From positions 123,863 through 187,862 of the forward strand of contig CADAUA010000009.1 of NCBI GenBank assembly GCA_902791035.1: a stretch of 64,000 nt of DNA. The letters run 5' to 3'. Each line of letters opens with the position of its first letter. Position 1 is the first letter of the stretch. The notes below the pieces were generated by a model, which was not told the DNA's origin, did not search any database, and was given only the letters and a program-made list of their open reading frames with translations. Position numbers and translations under genes: made by a program. This document shows, one piece after another, positions 47,561 through 57,101 of the stretch. This DNA comes from an uncultured Coriobacteriaceae bacterium (lineage in GTDB: Bacteria; Actinomycetota; Coriobacteriia; Coriobacteriales; Atopobiaceae).

Positions 47561-48544
47561 CTACCTGCGCATGTGCTTGCCCGTTGGCGCAGACGTTGCG
47601 TGCGCGCCGCGCCCGTGGTGGCGAAGCACCATTACTATGACCGCCGCGATCGCGCCCAGTGCCACGCCAATGAGACTCAGCGCCCAGAGGGGCAGCTTGA
47701 GGTTCTCCTGCGCCGCGGCCACACCCATGTCACCCTTGTTGTCGCGATCCAGCCACTCCTGCGGGACGTCGCAGCGCTCCGCGTGAATCAGCAGCCTGTG
47801 TGTGTTGATGCCGTAGGGCGTGCAGGTCACAAGCGTCACCAGGTCCCGCCCGTCCTGGATGGCCAAGCTCTCCGTCTGGTCTGGCAGCACGACCTCAGTG
47901 CCGTACACGCGGTAGGCGTGGTCCTCCCCCAGCACGTTGATGACGAACCAATCGCCCACCTGCATCTGGTCCAGCCGGTCGAAGATCTGGGCCGACGGCA
48001 GGCCCGTGTGCCCCGCCAGCACGCTGTGCGTAGACGGCCCGCCCACGGGAACGGAGGTGTTGGTCACATGGCCAACAGCGTGGTTCATGAAGTCGCCTTC
48101 CGTGCCGTGGTAGATGGGCAGGCTGACGTTGATGCATGGAATGGAGATGGTGCCCATCACGCCGTCGCCACCCACGTTGAGCACGCTCACGTACTCCTCG
48201 TTGGAAAGCTGCTGGCTGGCGGGGTCAAAGGGGTCCACCACCCGCGTGAGGCCGTTGCGCAGGCGTTCGTTGTAGTCCTGGGCCCTGGCGAGCTCCGTGG
48301 ACAGGTCCTCCTTGCTGGCAGTAGCGATGACCTGGTCCTGCACCTGGGCTACCTTGTTCTGCTCCAGCTGGTTGAGGTAGCTGCTGAGGTAGGGGTACGC
48401 CACGAGAAAGGCACCCGCCAGCACCATGGCGAGGGCCGCGACGAGCATGACCAGCGTGGACCCGTCCCCCGCACGCAGCGCACGAGAAGGGCGCGATCCG
48501 TGGGGCGAGGTCTTGCGATGGAGATTGGCAAATCCGTGCTGCAT
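47561..48544 (-). CDS. Class C (pilus) sortase
   Basis: 327 residues: N-terminal membrane helix (about 30-52), lid motif VVDPFDP, catalytic His in VLAGHTG, Cys in LVTLVTCTPYGINTHRLLI with the Arg seven residues on, and a C-terminal membrane helix followed by a basic tail, all typical of class C sortases. It polymerises pilins by joining the LPXTG threonine to a pilin lysine. GAGGA lies 7 bases before the ATG at 48544. It is the last gene of the pilus operon. Confidence 0.93.
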   Translation of the reverse strand: MQHGFANLHRKTSPHGSRPSRALRAGDGSTLVMLVAALAMVLAGAFLVAYPYLSSYLNQLEQNKVAQVQDQVIATASKEDLSTELARAQDYNERLRNGLTRVVDPFDPASQQLSNEEYVSVLNVGGDGVMGTISIPCINVSLPIYHGTEGDFMNHAVGHVTNTSVPVGGPSTHSVLAGHTGLPSAQIFDRLDQMQVGDWFVINVLGEDHAYRVYGTEVVLPDQTESLAIQDGRDLVTLVTCTPYGINTHRLLIHAERCDVPQEWLDRDNKGDMGVAAAQENLKLPLWALSLIGVALGAIAAVIVMVLRHHGRGAHATSAPTGKHMRR

Positions 48545-48582
48545 GGGCAATTCCTCGGAGACAGTTCAAGACCTAGCGAAGC

Positions 48583-48610
48583 GCCCCCGCACGGTTTCCC
48601 GCGCGGGGGC
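48583..48610 (-). terminator. Hairpin between pilin and sortase genes
   Basis: Minus-strand GCCCCCGCGCGG, 4-base loop, CCGTGCGGGGGC, 12-bp stem with one G-U pair and no U-tract. Likely dampens readthrough into the sortase or protects the pilin mRNA 3' end. Confidence 0.6.
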
Positions 48611-48645
48611 AGCAAGCAAGGAAGAGCTAGATAAGCAGAGTCACC

Positions 48646-50184
48646 TTACTCCTGGGAGCGCTTGCGGGCGCCCATGACCAGCGTGATGCCGCCGGCCACG
48701 AGGACGACGCCGGCAGCAGTGACCGCAAAGGTGCCAGCCTCACCGGTGGTGGGCAGGACGCCCTGGTCGGGGTCGACGACGCCCTGGATGCCCTCGGTCT
48801 TGGCATCGCCGTCGACCTGGTAGAAGTTGGCCTCGGTGACGTTGGTGGTCGCGGGGTTATCGGCCTTGGCGCTTTCGTCGTTCAACGTGAATGTGATGTC
48901 GGAAACCTTCTGGTAGCCAGCGGGGACCTTGGTCTCCTTGAGGATATAGGTGCCGGCAGCCAGGCCGTCAAAATAGACGTAGCCATTGGAGTCGGAGGTG
49001 GACTTGCCCTGATCACCAACGGAGGTCACAACGTTGCCATTGGCGTCGTAGATGGTGAACTCGGCACCAGCCAGGGCCTTCTGGTCCTTGTCGACCTTCT
49101 TGAGCTCCACGCCGTAGGTGTGAACGTCAACGGTCTTGTAGCCGGTCTCGGTGGTCGTGGTCGTGTTGGTGTCGGGGGAGTACTCGACTGTGGCCTTGTT
49201 GTTGGTGTAGTCGAAGGTCTCGCCCGTCTTGGTGACCTTGGCGTTCTCGGTCAGTGCGGCGCTGTAGGTGATGGTGACGCTGGCGCCAGGGTTGGCCTTG
49301 GTCCAAGTCTCCTTGAACTTGATGGTCATAGCCGCACCATCGGTGTTACCGCCCTCGATGGTGTAGTTGTTGGCATCAACGGTGGTCTCGCCAAGCTTAA
49401 CGACGACAGTGTTCGTGTCAATCTTCAGGCCTTGGTCAGGAGCATCCTTGACGTTGAAGACGGCGTTCTTGGCGTTCGCAGGATAGCTGGGAACGGCGGT
49501 CGTAATCTGGAAGGGCACCTTGTCGCCCACCTTCCAGGTGTTGACTGCGGTCTTATCGAAAGTTGTCCCATCAGCGTCCTTAGACTTCTTGTCCAGGCCG
49601 ACAGTCTCCTTCTTGGCGACAGCTTCAACATTAGCATGGCTCGCATAGTTGACAGTAGCGTTACCCTCAGCATCCTTCGCAACCTCGGGCGTCAGGTTCA
49701 CGAGCATGTTCTGGTAGACGGTGTCGTTGTTGCCTTCAGCGTTGGTGACGCGGACCAGGTAGTAGCCGGAGCCGAGGGTGAGCGTGGCGGAGTCGCCGGC
49801 AGCGGTCGCGGTGGCGGAGGCGGTCGCGCCGGTGACGGCGGAGGACGCTGCGATGGCACCGGCCGCGGTTTGGGCGGCGGTGCTCACGTTGGTGAATCTG
49901 TAGTCGTCAGAGGCCACCGCAGAGAGCTCGTCGATGGTGTCGTAGTCGCCAGGCAAACCGGTCGCCATGGTCCAGGTGAGGTTGTTGTTCGCGTCGATGT
50001 CGGCGTCGGCGATCTGGTAGGCAGTTACGGTGTCACCAGCCTTAAGGCCGCTGATGGTCACGGTAGAGTCCGCGACGTCCGTTTTGCTAGTCGGCGCTGC
50101 GAACGCCGTGACCGGCACCGTGGAGAAGGCCATCGAGGCGGCCAGGAGGCCCGCCAGGACCGCGTTCCTTGCATTGTGCTTCAT
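48646..50184 (-). CDS. Major pilin backbone with isopeptide domain and LPTTG anchor
   Basis: 512 residues. Signal peptide (MKHNARNAVLAGLLAASMAF...AFAA), a D2-type fimbrial isopeptide-forming region (about 170-355, TWKVGDKVPFQITTAVPSYP), a SpaA/Cna-B-like domain (VELKKVDKDQKALAGAEFTIYD) with the E-box KETKVPAGY, and the sorting signal LPTTG followed by a membrane helix and basic tail. It is the repeating pilus shaft subunit for surface adhesion. GAAGGAG lies 7 bases before the ATG at 50184. The sequence is Thr/Ala-rich, with lower GC than its neighbours. Confidence 0.92.
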   Translation of the reverse strand: MKHNARNAVLAGLLAASMAFSTVPVTAFAAPTSKTDVADSTVTISGLKAGDTVTAYQIADADIDANNNLTWTMATGLPGDYDTIDELSAVASDDYRFTNVSTAAQTAAGAIAASSAVTGATASATATAAGDSATLTLGSGYYLVRVTNAEGNNDTVYQNMLVNLTPEVAKDAEGNATVNYASHANVEAVAKKETVGLDKKSKDADGTTFDKTAVNTWKVGDKVPFQITTAVPSYPANAKNAVFNVKDAPDQGLKIDTNTVVVKLGETTVDANNYTIEGGNTDGAAMTIKFKETWTKANPGASVTITYSAALTENAKVTKTGETFDYTNNKATVEYSPDTNTTTTTETGYKTVDVHTYGVELKKVDKDQKALAGAEFTIYDANGNVVTSVGDQGKSTSDSNGYVYFDGLAAGTYILKETKVPAGYQKVSDITFTLNDESAKADNPATTNVTEANFYQVDGDAKTEGIQGVVDPDQGVLPTTGEAGTFAVTAAGVVLVAGGITLVMGARKRSQE

Positions 50185-50292
50185 AGAATTGCTCCTTCCG
50201 ATCTGGGATAGTTTGGGAGAGTCCCTGTTCCTATGTGTAAGGCCCTTGGCCTGTGGAACCATTTCGTGAGTGGCGCTGCCGCCCGGCGCTCG

Positions 50293-52737
50293 CTAGCGCG
50301 TCGTGTCGTCGTGTCTGTGGCGCAGCACTGTGCCGGCAACGATCGCGCACCCGGCAACAATGAATCCGACGCCGAAGATGCTCAGCAGCAGGTGACCAAA
50401 GGTGCCAGCGGTGGGAAGGACGGGAACCTTGTCGTCCGCCAGCTCGATGTATGGAATGCCATCCTGTTTGTTGAGCGCGCTGGTCTCCCCGTCGTCAATC
50501 TTGCCGTTGCCATTTATGTCGACCGACGCGCTCACGTTGCCGTTCGCATCCACCTGTATCTGGATGGTCTTCTCGTAGAGCTTGTAGCCCGCAGGGGCGA
50601 AGGTCTCCTTGAGGTAGTAGGTGCCCGCGGAGAGGCCGTACCAGGTAAGGACACCGTTGTCAGCAGTCGTCTGTGCCCCCGTCACCGACTGGGAGAGAGC
50701 TGCGTCCGAGTAGAGACCAGCGGCTAGCTTGGTGCAATTGGCGTCCGTATAGAGTGCGAACTGAGCACCAGCAAGAGGCTTGGCCTTGTCTGCTTGGCCA
50801 TCCTTCCCGGCCGCGTACTTGATGACTCTTAGAGGCACGGAGAAGCGGTCAGCTACGGTCACGGTGATGGTGTAGACGCCATCCTGGAGACCACTCACCG
50901 TCACGCGAGCGTTCTGGCCACTGATAGCGACGGTTGGTGTGCCATCGGCTCCCATCGTGATGCTGAGACTCCTAGGCGTATTGTCCAGCTGATATCCCTT
51001 GGGCGCCTTGGTCTCTTTGATGTAATAGTCGCCAGTCTTGAGGTCAGTGGTGAAGATGGCCATGCCGTACTCATCACTGGTCTTGGTCTCAGTTTTGATG
51101 TCAGTGCCAAAGAGCTCGAACTTTGCACCCTGGAGCACCTTGGTGTTATCGCTCGCGTCGACCTTCTTCACCTGCACGCGGTACTTGACGAGCTTGTTCG
51201 CAAAGTGCTTGGTCGTGGAGGTATCGAACAGGGCCTCCTCGTTAGACGCCGCCTCCGTGTTCTGGCCCGCCAGGCTCCCGCGCGAGTCAGAATCCGTGTA
51301 GCAGAGCTTGTAGGTCGTACCCGCGGTGGTATTGTCGGGATCTGCGATGTAGCCCGCAGGGGCCCCCGTCTCCACCACGTCGTAGTTGCCACCGTTGGCG
51401 TAGTTGTATTGGAGGTTAGTGAAGTCGATGATGCCGTTCTTGTCGGACGTAGCCGTGGCAACTGCCTTGGTGTGGGCCGAGTCTCCGTAGAGCGTGAATG
51501 TAGCACCAGCGAGGGGCTGACCTTTCTCGTCCACCTTCTTTAGCTTGAGCTCGTACTTCATGCCGCGCACGACGGGCGAAGTCAGGTTGCCGCTCCCGCC
51601 GTCCCAAGTCACGGTTGCCTTGCCGTTGGTGAGGGTATTCTCCGCAGCATCCTGAGAAATCGCAGGAAGCTCGTTGCCGTCCTTGCTGAGGCCCGTGCTC
51701 ACCGCCGGCGTCAGCCGCACCTTGTACACCAGCTCGCACACGTTGGTGGCCCAAGAGTCGTACTTGTAAACCGTCTCCGTCCGGACTTTGCCCTCGTGGT
51801 CGGTGAAGGTCACGGTCTTGGACTCGTTGGTGCGGGTCTTCTCTATCGTGGGATTCGCCTTAGGCGTGGGAGTCCAGGTGAGCGTCTTTTCGCCGGAGGC
51901 GTAGGAGGTCGAGCCGTCACACGCCACGGTCTCCAGGTACTCGATGTTGGGACCCATCTCGTCAACGACCGAGGTGAGGTTGGCGTACTGGGCCACCTTG
52001 GACATGATCAGCTCCTCGGCCTCGTCGGAGAGCATGACCGTGTTGTCGGAGCCATTCCTCACCTTGACGCCCAGGAGCACGTAGTGTGTGTTGTCAATCT
52101 TCAAGAAGAAGGTCACGTTGTTGGCTTGGCTCCAGTACAGGGTGATGTTCTCGGCCAGCAGCTCGCGCTCGGAACTCAGTATGGTGAAGTTGCCGCTGTT
52201 GCTGTAGACGCCGCTCTTGCCCGTGACCTGCACCTTCATGTTGCCCGTCATCGAGCTCACCACGGTGCCAAGGTCTTGGCCGTGGTAGTTGTTGGAGGTC
52301 GTGGCCATGTACTCGGCGCTAGCAAAGTAGTCGGCGAAGCGCTGCTTGACGTCTATGGACTCATAAATGAGGAACTCGTTCTCAGCATCGGTGGCAACTA
52401 CGTTCTTCTGGGCGCGGACGCCGGACTTCGTTCTATCCGAGTTCTTAAACTCCTCCTGCTTGTTACCGGAGACGTTGCCGGCGTACTCACCGCTTACGAC
52501 CTGCCAGTGGTTGGCCTTGCTAGATGAGTCCGCAAGGCTCTGCGCGGCAGCTATCGTATTGGCAGCCGTCGTATCACTGGCCTGCTCTTCGGCCTGGGCC
52601 ACAGCGCAGGGAGCCATGACGCCCGCGGTAAACGACACGGCAAGGGTAAGCAGTGCTGCAACAGCTAGCGCGCGAAACCTACGCCAGGGAGAGTATCCCC
52701 CGAGCACTTTCTTGTCACGCAATTGCGGAGCAGACAT
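50293..52737 (-). CDS. Ancillary/tip pilin with Cna-B repeats and LPTAG anchor
   Basis: 814 residues. Basic N-terminus and signal peptide (ALAVAALLTLAVSFTAGVMAPCAVA), a large N-terminal adhesin-like region (about 60-380), then three SpaA/Cna-B-type domains, each with a LKKVDEKGQPLAGATF-like start and an E-box (VETGAPAGY, KETKAPKGY, KETFAPAGY), and LPTAG plus membrane anchor. It is the first gene of the pilus operon, 108 bp before the backbone gene. AAAGGTG precedes the ATG at 52737. Probable tip adhesin; ligand unknown. Confidence 0.9.
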   Translation of the reverse strand: MSAPQLRDKKVLGGYSPWRRFRALAVAALLTLAVSFTAGVMAPCAVAQAEEQASDTTAANTIAAAQSLADSSSKANHWQVVSGEYAGNVSGNKQEEFKNSDRTKSGVRAQKNVVATDAENEFLIYESIDVKQRFADYFASAEYMATTSNNYHGQDLGTVVSSMTGNMKVQVTGKSGVYSNSGNFTILSSERELLAENITLYWSQANNVTFFLKIDNTHYVLLGVKVRNGSDNTVMLSDEAEELIMSKVAQYANLTSVVDEMGPNIEYLETVACDGSTSYASGEKTLTWTPTPKANPTIEKTRTNESKTVTFTDHEGKVRTETVYKYDSWATNVCELVYKVRLTPAVSTGLSKDGNELPAISQDAAENTLTNGKATVTWDGGSGNLTSPVVRGMKYELKLKKVDEKGQPLAGATFTLYGDSAHTKAVATATSDKNGIIDFTNLQYNYANGGNYDVVETGAPAGYIADPDNTTAGTTYKLCYTDSDSRGSLAGQNTEAASNEEALFDTSTTKHFANKLVKYRVQVKKVDASDNTKVLQGAKFELFGTDIKTETKTSDEYGMAIFTTDLKTGDYYIKETKAPKGYQLDNTPRSLSITMGADGTPTVAISGQNARVTVSGLQDGVYTITVTVADRFSVPLRVIKYAAGKDGQADKAKPLAGAQFALYTDANCTKLAAGLYSDAALSQSVTGAQTTADNGVLTWYGLSAGTYYLKETFAPAGYKLYEKTIQIQVDANGNVSASVDINGNGKIDDGETSALNKQDGIPYIELADDKVPVLPTAGTFGHLLLSIFGVGFIVAGCAIVAGTVLRHRHDDTTR

Positions 52738-53034
52738 CGTCACACCTTTCACGGTTTGAACTGAAGCAAACGAAATAAGTTCGTCTCTAGGCACGATCCA
52801 GTTCGAACATGCCTTCGACGTAAGTTAACCAAATGCGACTTCGGTATTCTGGCAGCTTGTGCAGAATAAAGTAAGGTTTGTGCAACTTTTCCGTCTGAAA
52901 TGGGCAGTGTGACCGAATGGTTTCTTGTTCTCCGTTCGTTCGATAGCTGCCCTGGATGGCGCCGAAATTGTCCAACCCTTTGTTGCTGACAGAACGTGTA
53001 TAGCAGCTATACCTTCTTGCCAAAGGAGGCCATC
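52738..53034. other. Pilus operon upstream region, no gene seen
   Basis: A 297-bp divergent gap between the tip pilin and the antitoxin remnant, lower in GC than average. It should hold the pilus promoter; no convincing -35/-10 pair, operator or gene could be fixed. Confidence 0.45.
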
Positions 53035-53452
53035 ATGTCGTACTCCATAGACACCCTACAGGTGAACACCCGCGTCGACCGCACGCTCAAGCGCGAGGGG
53101 GATGCCGCCCTTGCGGCCGCTGGCTACACGCCGTCTCAGGCCGTCCGCGCTATTTGGGAGCTTGCGGTCAAGCTACGCAAGAATCCCGAGAAGTTACGGG
53201 CCCTTCTATCGGGACAGCCTTCCACTCCTGGAGTTCAAGCGCCCGGAAACTCACTCTCCGAAGAAGCAACGCCCGCGAATGATGATGGGCTTCGAGCTCA
53301 CAGGGAGCGCATGGCCACTATCCAGAAGAGGTTCGATGACCTTGGCATAACACGTCCATGCCATACGCCGATGACAGCTGTTGCAGAATCCACACGTACA
53401 CGCGCTCACAGCCGCCGACATGCTCACGCACCTGCAGGTCTTTGCCGCTTAG
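53035..53452 (+). pseudogene. RelB/DinJ-family antitoxin, frameshifted
   Basis: The start is typical of RelB/DinJ antitoxins: SYSIDTLQVNTRVDRTLKREGDAALAAAGYTPSQAVRAIWELA, with AAAGGAGG before the ATG at 53035. After about residue 115 (GITRPCHTPMT) the reading frame goes astray: the same frame continues to 53586 through the hairpin at 53495 with Arg/Ala-rich filler. A different frame just after this point encodes LLQNPHVHALTAADMLTHLQVFAA and stops at 53452, which looks like the true C-terminus. A small indel near 53385 is inferred. No toxin gene is seen next to it. Confidence 0.6.
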
Positions 53453-53494
53453 GAGCACTTCTCCCCTACGCCACATGCAACCGCATGGCAACGC

Positions 53495-53535
53495 GCCTGC
53501 GGGCGGGACGACGTCACATGGTCCCGCCCGCAGGC
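53495..53535. terminator. Bidirectional terminator
   Basis: GCCTGCGGGCGGGA, 13-base loop, TCCCGCCCGCAGGC: a perfect 14-bp stem between the antitoxin remnant (plus) and the original stop of the P-type ATPase (minus, 53561). Confidence 0.75.
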
Positions 53536-53560
53536 AGCCCTGAAGGAGTGGCTTGCCGCG

Positions 53561-55660
53561 TTAGCGCAGGTAAGGCCGGGTGTTGAGCGCACTTATCGCA
53601 AACGTGGAGAGGTTGTGCGCGTAAGCCGCCGTTGTGAGCGGAATCACGCCAGCCACGCCCAAGGCGATAAGGGCCGTGTTGAAGGTCACGATGAAATCGT
53701 AGTCCGTGCGAATGCGGCGCATCAGTCGCTGGGAGAGCACGCGGGCCGTGACCAGCGACTCCTACGTGGAGTCCTGCACGGCCACGTCCGCCACGGCGCG
53801 GGCAATGTCGCTCGCATCGCTCATGGCCACGGAGACGTCTGCTGCGGCGAGGGCCGGCGAGTCGTTGATGCCATCGCCCACCATGGCCACAGTGTGCCCG
53901 GCCGCACGCAGCGCCTCGACGTGGCCGGACTTGTCCTCCGGCAGGACCTGGGCGTGGTACTCGTCCAGTCCCAGCGTCTGGGCCACGTGGCGGGCACTAG
54001 TCTCGGCGTCTCCCGTCAGCATGACCTGATCGCTCACGCCAAGCTCGCGCAGCTGACCAAGCACGCGGGGCGCCTCCTCGCGCAGCGGGTCGGCGATGCA
54101 GATGGCGCCCACGAGCTCACCGTCCATCGCCAGGTACACCACGGATGCCGTCGGGGCCTCGCGGGCAACGGTCTGGTCCAGGCCCTTGGGCTTATCCACG
54201 CCCTCGTCCTCGAAGATGAAGTGCGCGGAGCCGATGCACACGTCCACGCCCCCCACGCTGGTGCGGATACCATGCGCCACCACGTACTGCACCTCCGCGT
54301 GCAGCTCCCGCTCGTGGTCCAGCCCGCGGCGACGAGCCTCCTCCACTATGGCACGGGCCATGCTGTGGGGGAAGTGCTCCTCCACGCAGGCGGCAAATCG
54401 CAGGATGAGGTCCTCGTCCTCCCCAGTGAAGCTCAGCACGCGCTCCACGCGCGGGGTCGCCCGCGTGAGCGTTCCGGTCTTGTCGAAGACCACGGTGTCG
54501 GCCGCCGCCAGTGCCTCCAGGTAACGGCCGCCCTTGAAGACTATGCCGTGTGACGCGCCCTCGTCCATGGCGCTCATGACGGCGATGGGCATGGAGAGCT
54601 TGATGGCGCAGGAGTAGTCCACCATGAGCACGGCCATGGCCTTGGTCACGTTGCGGGTGATGGCGAGGATGACGAAGAAGGCCGCGAAGCTGTAGGGCAC
54701 GATCGCGTCCGCCAGATGCTCAGCGCGCGATTGGGCGCCTGCCTTGAGCTCGGCGGAGTCCTCCACCATGGTGACGATCTGGTCGATTCGCGCCGCACCG
54801 GGGGGCGCCGTCACGCGCACGCGCAGGTCACCCGACTCCAGGGCCGTCCCCGCATACACCGTGGAGCCAGGCTCCTTGGCCACCGGGGCGGCCTCGCCCG
54901 TCATGGAGGCCTCGTTGACCTCGCCGGCACCGGCCACCACCGTGCCATCCACGGGGAGGACCGAGCCTGCGCCCAGATGCAGAACCTGGTCGCGCCGCAC
55001 CTCGGAGATGGGGATGCGCACGTCCGTGCCGTCCTCGGCCACCAGCCAGACCGCGTCCGCCCTAGCCACGATTCCGTCACGCAGGGCCAGGCGCGCCCGC
55101 GCCTGCACGTGCTCCTCCATACGAGCGGAGAGCGTAAGCAGGAACATGACGGTCGATGCCTCGGAGAAGGACCCGCGCGCCATGGCGGCAATGATGGCCG
55201 AGGCGTCCAGCACCTCCACCGTGAGCTGGCCGCGCAGGAGCTGGCCCAGGCCCTTGAGCACAAAGGGCACCGCCCGAACCAGGGCCCAGGCAGTGGCAAT
55301 CGGCGCCGGGAAGAGCAGGCGACGCGCCAGGTGAGCCTCCACCATGCGGACTATGTCCTGATGGAAGCGGTTGTTCTCGGCCGCCATCTCCACGCGGGTG
55401 GAGACCTCGTCCACCCCCACCTCCGCGCAGGGAAGCGCCAGCACGTCAAGGCCACGCAGATAGGCCACCACTTGGTCGTGTGCCTCTGGCGAGAAGGTCA
55501 CCAGCACAGAACCGTTAGCGGTATGCACCTCCGCGTCGCGGACACCCTCAATGGCATAGAGGGCATACGCGACGCCGCGCGCCTCCGCGTCATTGAAGAT
55601 GCCCGCGCCGCAGCTCACACGGAGTCTGCCGGGAATGTCCGAGAGCGTCTGGAAGCGCAT
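53561..55660 (-). pseudogene. Heavy-metal P1B-type ATPase interrupted by an in-frame TAG
   Basis: From the ATG at 55660 the frame codes 632 residues to a TAG at 53762-53764. The same frame then continues with ESLVTARVLSQRLMRRIR and two hydrophobic stretches to a TAA at 53561. These are the last membrane helices that every P1B ATPase has, so the TAG truncates an otherwise intact protein (699 codons). Motifs: DKTGTLTRATP, FPHSMARAIVEEA, MVGDGINDSPAL. The N-terminal metal domain lacks CxxC, and the transport motif reads YSCAIKLSMP in place of CPC, so the metal is probably not copper. It starts 4 bases after the DUF6110 stop. Confidence 0.75.
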
Positions 55661-55664
55661 GGCC

Positions 55665-55967
55665 TTACGCCTCGGCGCCCTCGGCGTCCACCTTGGCCGT
55701 GACCTCCTTGCGGATGTCGGCCTCCACGGCGTCCAGTCGCTCCTTGACGGCAGCGTCGATCTTGGCCTGGCGCCGGGCGGCGGCGCGGTTGTCCGCCGCC
55801 TCGTCTGCGATGGACTGGTTCTCGGCACTGATGGCGTCGCCTGCGGCCATGACACCCGTGGTCACCGCCACAGCGCCCTTGTGCAGAAGCCCACTCTGGG
55901 CCAGGCCCGCGATCGCGCCAGCTGCCGCCGCGCCGCCTGCGAAGAGCCAGAAGTGATGTGCTGCCAT
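55665..55967 (-). CDS. DUF6110-like small protein upstream of the metal ATPase
   Basis: 100 residues: an N-terminal hydrophobic Ala/Gly-rich segment (FWLFAGGAAAAGAIAGLAQSG) followed by a charged helix (DEAADNRAAARRQAKIDAAVKERL). It resembles the DUF6110 proteins that sit next to heavy-metal P-type ATPases in several Gram-positive groups; the role is unknown, perhaps an ATPase partner at the membrane. AAAGGGG precedes the ATG. Stop and ATPase start are 4 bases apart, so the two are coupled. Confidence 0.6.
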   Translation of the reverse strand: MAAHHFWLFAGGAAAAGAIAGLAQSGLLHKGAVAVTTGVMAAGDAISAENQSIADEAADNRAAARRQAKIDAAVKERLDAVEADIRKEVTAKVDAEGAEA

Positions 55968-56123
55968 GTGTTGCCCCTTTCGTCGGACTTACCGTGCCCT
56001 TACCATCGGGCCGCGGGGCGTGGCTTTCAACGCCGAACAGCCGCCACGCGCCCGTTCGGACGCACATAAGGATCCATGGCTAACTCCCGGTAGGGGCCAA
56101 AGGCTCCGGGGTCCGTGTGGCCG

Positions 56124-56969
56124 CTAGACCTCGGCGCGGGCGCGGCGCCAGGCACTGGGGGTCTCCCCCATGCAGTCGTTGAAGGCCCTGGCATACTTGG
56201 ACGGACTGGAGTAGCCCACGGCTGCCGCAACCTGCGCTATGGGAAGGTCCGTGTTGAGCAGCATCTCGGCCGAGCAGCGCACCCTGTAGGCCCTATACCA
56301 GCTGTAGATGGGCATGCCGTAGGTGGCGCGGAAGGCCTCCTTGAGCACGGTCGGCGAGGTTGCGCAAGCCGTGGCGATCGCATCGATGGTGAGCGGGCGA
56401 GAAAGGTCCGCCGTCATGACCGAGCGGGCCTGGCTGGCGATCCGCTGCCGGCGGCCCTTCTCTCCCGTAGCCGCTGCCTCCTGTGTGGAGGCGCTGAGCA
56501 CATGCAGGAGCTCAAGCACGCGCAACCGCAGATAGCTCACGTCTGCCTGCTCCGCATGAAGATAGACGTCCGCAAAGACTCGTGTCACGTCTGCACGCTT
56601 GCCCAGAAGCGTCAGTCCACGCGCGCCAGAAAGCCCGCTCAGACATGCAAGGTCCACGCCAAAGCCGGACAGCTGCCGCGCGGTTTCCTGAGGCAGACCG
56701 GCAGAGACAAACACCAGCGCCCCGGATATCCGGCCCGTCAGCGTGGGAATCACGCTGGCCACCCGTGCGCCATCGATGGCAAAGGAATCGCCACGGGCAA
56801 GCTCTTGTCGTCCGCCGGCAAAGCTCACGTCTCCCGACCCGCCGCGCACATGCCCCACGACGGTGCCTGCTGGCACGTTGAAGCCAACACGCTTCTCGTG
56901 CCCCGTAGGGTCAGTCTCGAAGTACGAGAGGCTGACCCCATCAAGAAGGTCGATCGTAGTTATCCGCAT
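56124..56969 (-). CDS. AraC-family transcriptional regulator
   Basis: 281 residues. The C-terminal 100 residues hold two helix-turn-helix motifs of the AraC/XylS family (LTIDAIATACATSPTVLKEAFRATYGMPIYSWYRAYRV and LPIAQVAAAVGYSSPSKYARAFNDCMGETPSAWRR). The N-terminal part is a cupin-like ligand domain. The start at 56969 has GGGGGGTGG about 5 bases upstream; a longer frame runs into the REP element. By position it could control the DUF6110/ATPase pair (same strand, about 150 bp downstream) or feoB. Confidence 0.88.
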   Translation of the reverse strand: MRITTIDLLDGVSLSYFETDPTGHEKRVGFNVPAGTVVGHVRGGSGDVSFAGGRQELARGDSFAIDGARVASVIPTLTGRISGALVFVSAGLPQETARQLSGFGVDLACLSGLSGARGLTLLGKRADVTRVFADVYLHAEQADVSYLRLRVLELLHVLSASTQEAAATGEKGRRQRIASQARSVMTADLSRPLTIDAIATACATSPTVLKEAFRATYGMPIYSWYRAYRVRCSAEMLLNTDLPIAQVAAAVGYSSPSKYARAFNDCMGETPSAWRRARAEV

Positions 56970-56982
56970 GAGGCCACCCCCC

Positions 56983-57060
56983 TCTGTCACAAAAGTGTCA
57001 GTCACCTTTGTGACATTGAATACTTGATGTCACAAAGGTGACTGACACTTTTGTGACAGA
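56983..57060. repeat. 78-bp perfect inverted repeat of two REP-like units
   Basis: Two 34-bp perfectly complementary arms (56983-57016 and 57027-57060) around a 10-base loop. Each arm contains one 31-bp unit (56985-57015, 57028-57058) that is itself an imperfect palindrome of the form TGTCACAAA...TTTGTGACA. The unit matches the single copy at 1149-1179. It lies between feoB and the AraC gene and could also end feoB transcription. Confidence 0.85.
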
Positions 57061-57101
57061 GGCGCCGCAGGGAACAAGCCCCCACGGCGCCTCGGCAGTG
57101 C

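Noticed and set aside
53453..53586. C-terminal part of the antitoxin in its original frame
   Set aside because: It runs through the 53495-53535 terminator hairpin and has a random Arg/Ala-rich composition, so it is read-on after a frameshift.
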